DNA of 64,000 nt from Streptoalloteichus tenebrarius (GTDB lineage Bacteria > Actinomycetota > Actinomycetes > Mycobacteriales > Pseudonocardiaceae). The notes under the pieces are model-generated. The model searched no databases. It was not told the DNA's origin and saw nothing but the letters and a program-made list of their open reading frames with translations. Position numbers and translations under genes: made by a program. Positions within the stretch are counted from its first letter, which is position 1. Each line of letters starts with the position of its first letter. The stretch spans positions 140,619 to 204,618 of the forward strand of contig NZ_JAMTCP010000003.1 in the NCBI RefSeq assembly GCF_024171885.1, in the 5' to 3' direction. This document shows positions 16,215-24,914 of the stretch, piece by piece.

Positions 16215-16581
16215 CTGTCGTCACCCCCGTGGGAAGAGCGGCTGCCTGGGGTCCTGCGCAAGGCAGTCTCACCAACCTCCGCACGGGTCGCCGGGGCCAG
16301 CCGGGGATCGACCACTGATCGAGCCAGGGATGCCGCCCCTCAGAGTGACCTTGGTCAGCCGGTCCGGGCGGACCGGCCCCGCGCGGCAGCGCCTCCGCCG
16401 TGGCGGAGTGGGCGGGGGACGGCAGCGCGGGGTTCGCGGCGTCGGCGCTCGGGGTGGCGTGGGGCGCCCTCGTGCTGCGGCGGGCGACTCGGAGTGCTGT
16501 TTTCTCCGGCCTCAGTGGGTTGTTTCCTTCGAGGTGCCGTTTCCTTCCGTCAGGGACGCCTGTTTCCGGGCAGGGCGACTC
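16215..16581. other. Intergenic, no gene seen
   Basis: The 367 bases between the M60 peptidase start and the next gene's stop carry GC-rich sequence with local G/C runs and a T-rich patch around 16500-16560 (TTTTCTCCGG, GTTTCCTTC). I see no coding frame with sensible composition, no clear hairpin and no repeat. It should contain the peptidase promoter. Confidence 0.5.
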
Positions 16582-16920
16582 TCAGTGGTGGGAAACCCAG
16601 TAGGTCTCGACGAACCAGTCGGTGGCCGATGTCGGGCCAGGACACCAGGCGACGGAGTCCTCGGAGCCGGCGTGCCTCCACGGTCCGGTGTAGTACTCGC
16701 CGTCGGTGCAACGTACGACCGCGCGGTAGTCGTACCTGGTTCCGCCGCAGTAGGCCCAGGAGCCGACTTCCCGGTGGTGGGAGTGGGAACGGTCGGAGTA
16801 GACGAACCCTCCTCGGCATTCCGAGGGGTGGTCTCCTCCTGCGAGCGCCGGGCCGGCGCCCAGCAGACCGGTCACGGCTCCCACGGCGGCCACGACCAGA
16901 AAGCGCCACGAAGACCGCAT
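16582..16920 (-). CDS. Small secreted Cys-containing protein
   Basis: A 112-aa protein with a clear signal peptide (MRSSWRFLVVAAVGAVTGLL, cleaved after ALAG-type residues) and a mature domain of about 85 residues with four Cys (ECRG, YCGG, RCTDG, WCPG) and many Tyr, Trp and His. ATG 16920 has GGAGGG about ten bases upstream. I recognise no family; the four Cys suggest two disulfides in an exported domain. It is monocistronic. Confidence 0.65.
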   Translation of the reverse strand: MRSSWRFLVVAAVGAVTGLLGAGPALAGGDHPSECRGGFVYSDRSHSHHREVGSWAYCGGTRYDYRAVVRCTDGEYYTGPWRHAGSEDSVAWCPGPTSATDWFVETYWVSHH

Positions 16921-17119
16921 GACGGGGCCCTCCAACTTCTTCCGGTGGGACGGGAAACGCGTTCGCCCCACACGCTCCGCCCGACCCACCCGTCTGGGCA
17001 ACCTTCCTGCCACCATCGGGTGTCCTGTTTTCACGGCCTGTGAAAGTGTGCTTCTGGAACGGAACGACTTCTGTTTCCCCCACGACCGTTCGGGCACTGA
17101 TGTGAGTGCTCATTGTTGC

Positions 17120-17290
17120 CCGTGCCAGCATTCAGCCAGTACCAGGGCCGGTGCCAGCACGATGCTCGATCGCTTGGCGCGCAAGGACTTCGTGCGCCGG
17201 GAACCGGGACGTGGACGCGCAGGCCAGGCGCCTGCTGTTCGCCGTGATCCTCGTGTGGACGCCGACCCGCTTCTGCGCGCTCGCGATGCT
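17120..17290 (+). pseudogene. MarR-type regulator remnant
   Basis: One frame reads STMLDRLARKDFVRRE, which closely resembles the recognition helix and wing of MarR proteins. The frame then shifts, and DVDAQARRLLFAVIL in another frame resembles the next part of the wing. Neither an N-terminus nor the C-terminal dimerisation helices are visible. It appears to be a decayed fragment unrelated to the intact marR gene 1.5 kb away. Confidence 0.4.
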
Positions 17291-17387
17291 CACCAGAATT
17301 GACCAGAGACGCCGACCGCCCCCGACCGGACGGCGTGAGGGTTCACGTCGGCTGGTCGGGGGCGGTCAGTACGAGGTTCTTCCGCGA

Positions 17388-18584
17388 TCAGACGTTGACG
17401 CGCTCCTGCTCGCCCGTGCCGTCCGCGCCGGACCCGCGGGCGGCGTTGCGTTCCAGAACGGCCGAGACGACGGCGAGCACCAGGGCGGACCCGGCCAGCA
17501 CCGCGCCGACCCAGTTGGGCGCGGTGTAGCCGAAGCCGGCGGCGATGACGATCCCGCCGAGCCAGGCCGAGAGCGCGTTGCCGAGGTTGAACGCGCCGAT
17601 GTTGAGCGCCGAGGCGAGCGTCGGCGCGCCCGCCGCCTGGTCGAGGACGCGCTTCTGCAACGGCGGGACGGTCGCGAAGCCGAGTGCCCCGATCAGGGCG
17701 ATGGTGACCGCGGACGCGATCTTGTTGTGCGCGGTGAGCGTGAACAGCGCCAGCACGACGGCCAGACCGCCCAGCGACACGTACAGCATGGGCATCAGGG
17801 CGCGGTCGGCGAAGCGCCCGCCGACCAGGTTGCCGCCGACCATGCCCAGTCCGAACAGGACCAGCAGCCAGGTGACGGAGGTGTCGGCGAACCCGGCGAC
17901 GTCGGTCATCATCGGCGCGATGTAGGTGATGGCGGCGAAGACCCCGCCGAAGCCGAGGACGGTCATCGCCATCGCGAGCAGCACCTGGACGTTGCGCAGG
18001 GCGGCCAGCTCGTGGCGGACCCTGACGCCCTCGGCCCGCGGCTGTTCCGGCACCAGCCAGGCGACGCCGAGCAGGCCCACCACGCCGAGCACGGCGATGA
18101 GCAGGAAGGTGACGCGCCAGCCGATCGCCTGGCCGACGAGCGTGCCCAGCGGGACGCCGACGACGTTGGCGACCGTGAGGCCGGTGAACATCATCGCGAT
18201 CGCCCCGGCCCGCTTCTGGGGCGCGACCAGGTCGGCCGCGACCACCGAGCCGATGCCGAAGAAGGAGCCGTGGGCCAGCGAGGCGACGAGCCGGCCGGCG
18301 AGCATCACGCCGAACACCGGGGCGAGGGCGGAGAGCGCGTTGCCCACGACGAACAGGCCCATGAGCAGCATCAACATGCGCTTCCGGGAGACGCGGGTGC
18401 CGAGGACGGTCATCAGCGGCGCGCCGACGACGACGCCGAGGGCGTACCCGGTGACCAGGTAGCCGGCGGTGGGGATGGAGACGGCGTAGTCGGCCGCGAC
18501 CTGGGGCAGCAGGCCCATGATCACGAACTCGGTGGTGCCGATTCCGAAGGCCCCGATGGCGAGGGCCAGGAGCGCGAGAGGCAT
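17388..18584 (-). CDS. MFS transporter, DHA1/AraJ-type efflux permease
   Basis: A 398-aa, 12-helix major facilitator protein. The N-terminus LALAIGAFGIGTTEFVIMGL and the motif A-like loop GAPLMTVLGTRVSRKRML are typical of the AraJ/YdhP DHA1 group, whose members export sugars or drugs; substrate is unknown. It is divergent from a MarR regulator 139 bases away, which very likely controls it. A plausible promoter sits inside the shared operator. Confidence 0.9.
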   Translation of the reverse strand: MPLALLALAIGAFGIGTTEFVIMGLLPQVAADYAVSIPTAGYLVTGYALGVVVGAPLMTVLGTRVSRKRMLMLLMGLFVVGNALSALAPVFGVMLAGRLVASLAHGSFFGIGSVVAADLVAPQKRAGAIAMMFTGLTVANVVGVPLGTLVGQAIGWRVTFLLIAVLGVVGLLGVAWLVPEQPRAEGVRVRHELAALRNVQVLLAMAMTVLGFGGVFAAITYIAPMMTDVAGFADTSVTWLLVLFGLGMVGGNLVGGRFADRALMPMLYVSLGGLAVVLALFTLTAHNKIASAVTIALIGALGFATVPPLQKRVLDQAAGAPTLASALNIGAFNLGNALSAWLGGIVIAAGFGYTAPNWVGAVLAGSALVLAVVSAVLERNAARGSGADGTGEQERVNV

Positions 18585-18628
18585 CGAGGAGGACCCTTAG
18601 TGATTGCTGGAGCGGGTTACAGGTGAAG

Positions 18629-18684
18629 ACAATAGTTGCACACGCGGATACTTGCAAGCGCCGGCTATCGCGGGTGTGCAGTAT
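18629..18684. promoter_or_regulatory. Divergent MFS/marR operator-promoter
   Basis: For the MFS gene (minus strand) TTGCAA (18652-18657) and TATTGT (18629-18634) are exactly 17 bases apart. An imperfect inverted repeat, GTTGCACACGCG (18635-18646) against CGCGGGTGTGCA (18669-18680), spans the spacer region. This is the expected layout for a MarR repressor site blocking its own and the transporter's transcription. Confidence 0.55.
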
Positions 18685-18723
18685 CCTGGTCGAGTCGCCG
18701 CCCGCCGCGCAGCAGGAGGAGCC

Positions 18724-19179
18724 ATGACCACCACGGACGCCGCGCCCACCGGGCTCGCCCAGGGCTGGTGCGCCCTGTCCCTGCTGCACAACCGGATCGA
18801 GGCACACGTCGAACGCGCCCTCCAGGCGCGGCACGGCCTGAGCGTGCGCGAGTACTCCCTGCTCAACGTGCTCAGCCGCCAGCACTCGGGTGACGGAGGC
18901 CACCTGCGGATGTCCCAGGTCGCCGACGCGGTGGTGCTCAGCCAGAGCGCGACCACCCGCCTGGTCTCCCGGCTGGAGGACAGAGGGTTGCTCTCCCGCT
19001 ACCTGTGCCCGACCGACCGCCGAGGCATCTACACCGACGTCACCGAGGCCGGACTGCGGCTGCTCACCGAGGCCCGCCCGACGAACGAGGCCGCGCTGCG
19101 CGAGGCCCTCGACCAGGAGGCCAGGAACCCCGAACTCGCGCCGCTGGTCAGGGCCGTCGAGTCACTGACCACCGAGTGA
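18724..19179 (+). CDS. MarR-family transcriptional regulator
   Basis: A 151-aa winged-helix repressor. LSVREYSLLNVL, then LRMSQVADAVVLSQSATTRL and VSRLEDRGLLSRYLCPTDRR are the MarR helix-turn-helix and wing (about residues 40-100), followed by the conserved TEAGLRLL. AGGAGG lies a few bases before ATG 18724. It probably senses a compound exported by the divergent MFS protein. Confidence 0.92.
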   Translation: MTTTDAAPTGLAQGWCALSLLHNRIEAHVERALQARHGLSVREYSLLNVLSRQHSGDGGHLRMSQVADAVVLSQSATTRLVSRLEDRGLLSRYLCPTDRRGIYTDVTEAGLRLLTEARPTNEAALREALDQEARNPELAPLVRAVESLTTE

Positions 19180-19181
19180 CC

Positions 19182-19290
19182 CTCAGGAGGTCTCGCGGGC
19201 GGTCAGCGGACGGTCAGGAGGTCTCGCGGGCGGTCAGCGGACGGTCAGGAGGTCTCGCGGGCGGTCAGCGGACGGTCAGGAGGTCTCGCA
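19182..19290. repeat. 31-bp tandem repeat, about 3.4 copies
   Basis: Three complete copies and a partial fourth copy of a 31-base unit containing CAGGAGGTCTCGCGGGCGGT are arranged head to tail between the marR stop and the broken response-regulator gene. The unit includes the last codons and stop of that gene (reverse of CAGGAGGTCTC), so the array seems to have grown from its 3' end. Confidence 0.9.
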
Positions 19291-19934
19291 CAGGTACGTC
19301 AGCACCGCCAGCACCCGGCGGTGGACGCCGGGGGCGACGGCCAGGCCGAGCTTGTCGAACACCGAGCTTGTCGAACACGGTGCCGATGCGCTGGGCCACG
19401 GCCGCCTCGCTCACCGTCAGGCTCGCGGCGATCGCCCCGTTGCTCTGACCCCTGCGCCATCAGGTCCACCACCCGCCGTTCGCGTTCGGTGAGCCGCGCC
19501 AGGGCGGGCCGCTCCCGGTTCCGCGCGAGTAGCTGCCGCACCACCTGCGGGTCGATGACCGTGCCACCGGCCGCGACCCTGCCGCACCGCGCGGGCCAGG
19601 TCTCCACGTCGCTGGCCCGGTCCTTGAGCAGGTACCCGACACTGGCGGACTCCGCGCCGAGCAGCTCTGCGGTGTACGTCTGCTCGACGTACTGGCTGAG
19701 AACCAGTACCGGCAGGTCGGGCTGTTCCGGACGCGGCTCCAACGCCGCGCGCAGCCCCTCGTCGCTGTTGCCAGGAGGCATCCGAACCTGGGTGATCTTC
19801 GGGTCCTGCGCCAACTTCCGCGTCGCGGCCACCAGTTCCACGGCGGCGCCCACCCGCGCGACCACCTCGCGGCCGTGGAACTCCAGGATGCGCGCCAAGC
19901 CCTCCCGCACCAGCACGACGTCCTCGGCCAGCAC
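19276..19934 (-). pseudogene. Broken NarL-type response regulator
   Basis: A NarL-family regulator that starts near 19934 (LAEDVVLVREGLARIL) and keeps its receiver and the LTERERRVVDLMAQG start of the HTH. The phospho-acceptor Asp is replaced (TQVRMPPGNSDEG where the family has DVRMPPxxxDEG). A frameshift occurs at about 19450, and a 16-base tandem duplication (19347-19362 and 19363-19378) breaks the recognition helix region. Removing both defects restores a reading that ends at the TGA at 19276-19278. It follows histidine-kinase remnants on the same strand. Confidence 0.8.
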
Positions 19935-19946
19935 GATGCAGGCCGG

Positions 19947-20414
19947 TCACGACACGACCTCGCTCTGGACGCTCACCCGCGGCACCGTCGGTCCGCCGTG
20001 CGGGCTGGCCAGTGCCGCGCGGCACGCTGACCGTGCGCCTGAAGGTCGAGCGGGGACGGTGGCGCCGGGAGGTGTGTCCACCCGGGACAAGGCTGGGCGC
20101 CGTGTCCGGCCAGCGGGAGGACGGCAGCCGGCGTACCGGCCGCAGCGCCATTGCCGAGGCGGTGACGGACGACACCAGCGTCACAGCCAGATGGCCCGTG
20201 ACGATGGTGAGCAGCGAACCCAGGGCAGGGTGAGAGAAATCGTCAGCCCCACGTCGCGGAGCATCCACCAGAGCCCGCTGACGGACACCACGAACGCCGC
20301 CGTGCCCATCGCGACACCGGTCGCGATCCCCATGCCTTCCCAGAGGGTCATGCGCAGAACCGAGGGCGGAGTGATGTCGCGCCAGGGATCACCCCCACCC
20401 CCTGCGCGATCCAC
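19947..20414 (-). pseudogene. Remnant of the partner histidine kinase
   Basis: A membrane segment at 20181-20414 (MTLWEGMGIATGVAMGTAAF, then SGLWWMLRDVGLTISLTLPW) resembles the multi-helix sensor domain of actinobacterial NarX-type kinases. The stretch ending at the TGA at 19947-19949 reads SPHGGPTVPRVSVQSE, like the extreme C-terminus of such kinases. The dimerisation and ATPase domains that should lie between are missing. It abuts the broken response regulator, so both halves of this two-component system have decayed. Confidence 0.5.
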
Positions 20415-20492
20415 AGTGGACTGTCCTCTGGGGACGCTCGCGACGCCTTCCCGTCCGTGAGCCCCGACCCCCGCCCTCGGCGCGCTCGTCCG

Positions 20493-21203
20493 TCACTCCG
20501 CGGTCGAAGCCAGGTCCCGTTCGGCCTCCTTCAGGTCCTTGGCGGTGTCGATCGCCCGCCAGTAGCCGTCGATCGGGTACGCCGCCAGGCGCCGCGCCCT
20601 GGCCAGCTCGGGGAACGTGGAGCGCTCGTGGTCCCCCACGTCCGGCAGGAGATCCACGATCTCGGGCGAGAAGACGTAGATCCCGGCGTTGACGAAGTAG
20701 GGCGAGGGCGGGGCCTCCACGAAGTCGGTCACCCTGCCCAGCTCGTCCACGTCGACCACGCCCCACGGGATGCGCGGGCGCGCCAACGCCAGCGTGGCGA
20801 CCGCGCCGCGCTCGGCGTGGTGGGCGGCCATCCGTTCCAGCGAGAACCGCGTCCAGACGTCGCCGTTGGTGGCGAACCAGGGCTGCCCGGGAAACGGGAG
20901 ACGGCGGGCGGCGAACTTGAACGCCCCACCCCGGCCGAGGGGCTCCTTCTCCACCACCGTCTCCACCACCAGTGGTTGGGGCCGGGAGGTCAGGTGCTCG
21001 ACCAGGACCTCCGACAGGTACCCGGCGGAGACCACCGCGTGCTCGACCCCGGCGGCGGCGAGCCAGTCGATCTGGTGGTCGATGAGGCACCTGCCCCCGA
21101 CCTCGACCATGGGTTTCGGGCGGTGGTCGGTGTAGGGGCGGAGGCGGGTGCCCTGTCCCCCGGCAAGGATCACGGCCTGGCGAACGCGCGCGTCATGTGC
21201 CAC
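20493..21203 (-). CDS. Sugar-phosphate nucleotidyltransferase
   Basis: A protein of about 236 aa of the NTP_transferase family. The pyrophosphorylase signature AVILAGGQGTRLRPYTDHRP is near the N-terminus; NGDVWTRFSLE, VTDFVEAPPSPYFVNAGIYVF and GYWRAIDT follow as in mannose- or glucose-1-phosphate nucleotidyltransferases. It makes an NDP-sugar, but the sugar cannot be told from sequence. GTG 21203 is the best start just before the signature; a GTG ten codons further upstream (21233) is possible. No sugar pathway genes are adjacent. Confidence 0.85.
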   Translation of the reverse strand: MAHDARVRQAVILAGGQGTRLRPYTDHRPKPMVEVGGRCLIDHQIDWLAAAGVEHAVVSAGYLSEVLVEHLTSRPQPLVVETVVEKEPLGRGGAFKFAARRLPFPGQPWFATNGDVWTRFSLERMAAHHAERGAVATLALARPRIPWGVVDVDELGRVTDFVEAPPSPYFVNAGIYVFSPEIVDLLPDVGDHERSTFPELARARRLAAYPIDGYWRAIDTAKDLKEAERDLASTAE

Positions 21204-21353
21204 GACCCCGCACCCTAGTGACCATCCGACCACTTTCTGTAACCTGCGGGCTGGGCACGGTCCGCCTCACGGGACTGTCAGCACGCCCCGCTCAATCTTG
21301 CGTGCCGCGAATACCTGCGCATCCCGCAAGTTTTGTAACTTGAGCGCGCCGGC

Positions 21354-21677
21354 GTGCTCACCTTCTCCAACGACCGGCTGCTCCCCATCGACCTGGCGGT
21401 CCGGGACTGGGCGCGGCGCGACGAGGCGGTCGCCGCGCGTCTCCGCAGGGTGGACGAGCGACGCATGGCGCTGCTCCACGAGACGATCAGCACGTTCTGC
21501 GCCGACCCCGACGAGGTCGAGGCCCGCGCGCTGCTCGCCTTCTGCGCGGCCATCCGCCAGCACTTCCTCGTCGCCCACCACGGCGAGCGCACCAGGGTCC
21601 AGGTGCTCCGCCGCGCCGCCGACCTGCTCCTCAACCGCCCCGCCAACCAGGAGAGCACTACCCGCGAACAGGCCTGA
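21354..21677 (+). pseudogene. TetR-family regulator, C-terminal fragment
   Basis: The 107-codon frame reads LPIDLAVRDWARRDEAVAAR, then RRMALLHETI and ARALLAFCAAIRQHFLVAHH, a pattern found in the ligand-binding half of TetR regulators. A stop in frame at 21336-21338 and the lack of any helix-turn-helix upstream show that the N-terminal domain is missing. The 3' end overlaps the lysyl-tRNA synthetase end by 20 bases in convergent orientation. Confidence 0.6.
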
Positions 21678-23160
21678 CCATCGGGAACAGGATCGTCTCG
21701 CGGATGGGGAGGCCGGTGAACGCCATCAGCAGCCGGTCGATCCCGAGCCCCACGCCCACCACCGGGGGCATCGCGTACTCCAAGGCGTCGAGGAAGTCCT
21801 CATCCAGACTCATCGCCTCGGGGTCCCCGCCGGCCGCGAGCAACGACTGCTCGGTGAGTCGCCGCCGCTGTTCGATCGGGTCCGTCAGCTCCGAGAAGCA
21901 CGTCCCCAGCTCCATCCCGAACCCGATCAGATCCCACTTCTCGGCCAGCGCCGGGTTCTCCCGGTGCGGACGCGCCAGTGGGGACGTCTCCACCGGGTAG
22001 TCCCGCACGAACGTGGGCTGGACGAGGGTGTGCTCCACCAGGTGTTCGAACAGCTCCGTGACCAGTTTTCCCGACCCCCACGGGGTTTCCCAGTCGAGGC
22101 CGACCGCGTCGGCGTGCCGGCGGAGTTCGTCGACCCCCGTGGCGGTGGTGATCTCCTCCCCCAACGCCGCCGACACCGCGCCGTGCACCGTCACCTGCCG
22201 CCAGTCCTCGGCGAGGTCGATCTCCCCGTGGTCGGCCGTGGGGACCACCGTCGTGCCGAGGACGGCGACCGCGGCGTCCCGAACGAGCTGCTGCGTGATC
22301 AGCACGCCGTCGTCGTAGTCGCCGTACGCCTGGTAGAACTCCAGCATCGTGAACTCGGGGTTGTGCGTGGAGTCCGCGCCCTCGTTGCGGAAGTTCCGGT
22401 TCAGCTCGAACACCCGCTCCAGACCGCCGACCAGGCACCGCTTGAGGTACAGCTCGGGCGCGATCCGCAACGAGAGGTCGAGGTCGTAGGCGTTGATGTG
22501 GGTGGTGAACGGCCGCGCGTTCGCTCCACCGTGGACGGTGTGCAGCATCGGGGTCTCGACCTCCACGAACCCCCGCGCGTAGAGGCCGGCCCGCAGGGTG
22601 CGCAGCAGTTCCGACCGCGCCATCACCACGCGGCGCGCGTCCCTGTTGGTGATCAGATCGAGGTGGCGGCGGCGCACCCGCGCCTCCGGGTCGGTCAGCC
22701 CGAGGTGCTTCTCGGGCAACGGCCGCAGGCACTTCGACGTCAACGCCCAGCGGTCGACCATGATCGACAGCTCACCCCGGCGCGAGCTGACCACCTCGCC
22801 CTCGACGCCCACGTGGTCGCCGAGGTCCACGTCCGACTTCCAGTCGGCCAGCCGCCGCGCGCCCACCCCGTCGAGGGCGAGCATCACCTGGATCTCCCCG
22901 GAGGCGTCCCTGAGCGTCGCGAAGCACAACCTCCCGCTGTTCCGCGACAACATCACGCGACCGGCGACGGCCACGCGGTCGCCGGTCGTCGAGTCCGGCG
23001 CGAGGCCCTCGTGTTTGGCGCGCACCTCTCCGATCGTCGCCGTCCTGGCGAAGCCCGCCGGGTACGGGTCCACCCCGGACGCCCGCAGCCGCTCCACCTT
23101 GGCCAGGCGCACCCGCACCTGCTCGGGAGCCTCGGGAAGATCACGCGCATCGACCGTCAT
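21658..23160 (-). CDS. lysS: Lysine--tRNA ligase, class II
   Basis: A 500-aa class II LysRS. The anticodon-binding OB domain (VAVAGRVMLSRNSGRLCF, residues about 65-165) is followed by the catalytic core with motif 2 (ELNRNFRNEGAD) and motif 3 (GVGLGIDRLLMAFTG). It charges tRNA-Lys. ATG 23160 is preferred over a GTG two codons upstream. No N-terminal membrane domain is present, so it is not LysX. It lies away from translation genes, so it may be a second copy; sequences such as SRNSGRLCFATL differ slightly from housekeeping forms. Confidence 0.93.
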   Translation of the reverse strand: MTVDARDLPEAPEQVRVRLAKVERLRASGVDPYPAGFARTATIGEVRAKHEGLAPDSTTGDRVAVAGRVMLSRNSGRLCFATLRDASGEIQVMLALDGVGARRLADWKSDVDLGDHVGVEGEVVSSRRGELSIMVDRWALTSKCLRPLPEKHLGLTDPEARVRRRHLDLITNRDARRVVMARSELLRTLRAGLYARGFVEVETPMLHTVHGGANARPFTTHINAYDLDLSLRIAPELYLKRCLVGGLERVFELNRNFRNEGADSTHNPEFTMLEFYQAYGDYDDGVLITQQLVRDAAVAVLGTTVVPTADHGEIDLAEDWRQVTVHGAVSAALGEEITTATGVDELRRHADAVGLDWETPWGSGKLVTELFEHLVEHTLVQPTFVRDYPVETSPLARPHRENPALAEKWDLIGFGMELGTCFSELTDPIEQRRRLTEQSLLAAGGDPEAMSLDEDFLDALEYAMPPVVGVGLGIDRLLMAFTGLPIRETILFPMVRPVRG

Positions 23161-23292
23161 GAACACGGAGAGTAGCGAAGGTCGGGCCTGGCGATGTCAG
23201 GGACACGGGTTCAGCGCGTGATCTTCTGAGTGGCTCGCGCTCGGCAATTGCGTGATGTTGACGGCGCATCAGACGGCGGCGGGTGGGCGGCC

Positions 23293-23853
23293 TCAGGTCT
23301 GACGGTGGCGCTGGTAGTGGCGGGCGACGCGGACGCGGTTGCCGCAACGGGCGGCCGAGCACCAGCGGCGCCGTGGGTGTGCGGGCAGGAACAACATCAC
23401 GCAGTCCTCGGCCTCACACTGGCGAACCTTGGTGACCTCCGGGCCGGAGAGCAGTTCGGCGGCGGCTTCGGCGAGCGCGGCCACGAGTTGCGCTCCCACC
23501 GGCCCGGTGCGCCGGCGGACGGCGTTGGTTGTTCCGTCCCATGTCAGTTCGAGGATCGCGGGTGCGGCGCGTTGGGCCTGGTTGAGCGCCTGGAGATCAG
23601 CCTCGGGCGGCCGGCCACCGTGTCGGGCGAACTCCAGCGCGGTCGCCGTGTGCTGGCGGACGGCGCGCACGGAGGTCAGGTCCGCGTCGGTGAGTTCGGC
23701 CGTGCGCGTCCCCACGTCCGGGAGCCGGTCGGCCTCCAGGGTCACCCAGGCCCTCAGCTCGTCCAGGGTGGTGAGCAGATCACCGATCGACGGATGGGTG
23801 TTGACCAGGTCCAGGGCCAGCGGCTCTCCGGTCATGGGCACGAGACCACTCAT
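23293..23853 (-). CDS. ABATE/CGNR zinc-finger transcriptional regulator
   Basis: A 186-aa protein. The N-terminal ABATE domain begins with GEPLALDLVNTHP. The C-terminal 45 residues form the CGNR finger (CEAEDCVMLFLPAHPRRRWC, then SAARCGNRVRVARHYQRHR). Such proteins are thought to sense stress and bind DNA. It is divergent from a hydrolase gene, 84 bases apart, which suggests it regulates that gene. Confidence 0.92.
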   Translation of the reverse strand: MSGLVPMTGEPLALDLVNTHPSIGDLLTTLDELRAWVTLEADRLPDVGTRTAELTDADLTSVRAVRQHTATALEFARHGGRPPEADLQALNQAQRAAPAILELTWDGTTNAVRRRTGPVGAQLVAALAEAAAELLSGPEVTKVRQCEAEDCVMLFLPAHPRRRWCSAARCGNRVRVARHYQRHRQT

Positions 23854-23937
23854 GGCCTAATGGTACTTCACGGGGTTGACGCATTAGGTTGATCGCTGTT
23901 AGACCTCGTCCGTCCTCCCCCGTCCAAGGAGTTGGCC

Positions 23938-24810
23938 GTGATCCCTCCGATCGCCCGCACCGCACATCGCCACATCGACGTCGACGGCGTCCGCGTCTTC
24001 TACCGGGAGTCCCTCCCCGAGCGACCCGACGCGCCCGTGCTGCTGCTCCTGCACGGGTTCCCGTCCGCCTCCCACCAGTTCCGCCGCCTCATCGACGTGC
24101 TCGGGTCCCGCTACCGCCTCGTGGCCCCGGACTACCCCGGCTTCGGTCACACGGAGGCGCCGAGCGACTTCGTGTACACGTTCGACCGCGTCGCCGAGGT
24201 CACGCGGGGCTTCGTCGAGCGCCTCGGGCTGGACCGGTTCGTCATGTACGTCTTCGACTACGGCGCGCCGGTCGGCTTCCGCCTGGCCGAACACCACCCC
24301 GAGCGGATCGCGGGCCTGATCGTCCAGAACGGCAACGCCTACGAGGAGGGGCTGTCGGAGGCCGCGCGCGCGTTCGTCGCCCTGCGACCGGACACCCCGG
24401 GCGCCGAGGACGTCGTCCGCGGCCTGATGACGCTCGACGGAACGCGCTCCCAGTACCAGGGCGGCGTCGCCGATCCCGAACTCCTCACCCCCGACAGTTG
24501 GACGCTCGACCAGTACTTCCTCGACCTCCCCGGCCGTCAGAAGGCGCAGGTGGCCCTGGCGCTCGACTACCACACCAACGTCGAGCGGTACGGCCGGTGG
24601 CAGGCGTGGCTGCGCGAGCACACCCCGCCCACGCTGATCACCTGGGGCGGCAACGACGCGTTCTTCCCCGAACCCGGGGCCCGCGCCTACCTCCGCGACC
24701 TGCCCGAGGCCGAACTCCACGTCTTCGACACCGGCCACTTCGCCCTGGAGGAGCACCTGCCCGAGATCGCGCCGCTCGTCGCCGACTTCCTCGACCGCGT
24801 CTGGCACTGA
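23938..24810 (+). CDS. Alpha/beta-fold hydrolase (epoxide hydrolase/dehalogenase-like)
   Basis: A 290-aa hydrolase. LLLLHGFPSASHQFRRLIDV carries the oxyanion motif HGFP; the nucleophile elbow is MYVFDYGAPVGF with Asp (as in epoxide hydrolases and haloalkane dehalogenases, instead of Ser). ITWGGNDAFFPEPGA holds the acid and TGHFALEEH the catalytic His. GTG 23938 is chosen because AAGGAG lies six bases upstream. Substrate unknown. Confidence 0.9.
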   Translation: MIPPIARTAHRHIDVDGVRVFYRESLPERPDAPVLLLLHGFPSASHQFRRLIDVLGSRYRLVAPDYPGFGHTEAPSDFVYTFDRVAEVTRGFVERLGLDRFVMYVFDYGAPVGFRLAEHHPERIAGLIVQNGNAYEEGLSEAARAFVALRPDTPGAEDVVRGLMTLDGTRSQYQGGVADPELLTPDSWTLDQYFLDLPGRQKAQVALALDYHTNVERYGRWQAWLREHTPPTLITWGGNDAFFPEPGARAYLRDLPEAELHVFDTGHFALEEHLPEIAPLVADFLDRVWH

Positions 24811-24914
24811 GGGCGCCGATCGAGGCTGACGATGCTCGGTAATCCGGATGGGGCGCGGACGCGCCGCGCCCCATCCCTCCCCGCCCGGGTCTTCTGTCTA
24901 CTATGGACAGAGCT

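Noticed and set aside
21658..23160. LysX (lysyl-phosphatidylglycerol synthase)
   Set aside because: The protein has only the LysRS anticodon and catalytic domains and lacks the membrane and GNAT-like transferase domains of LysX.
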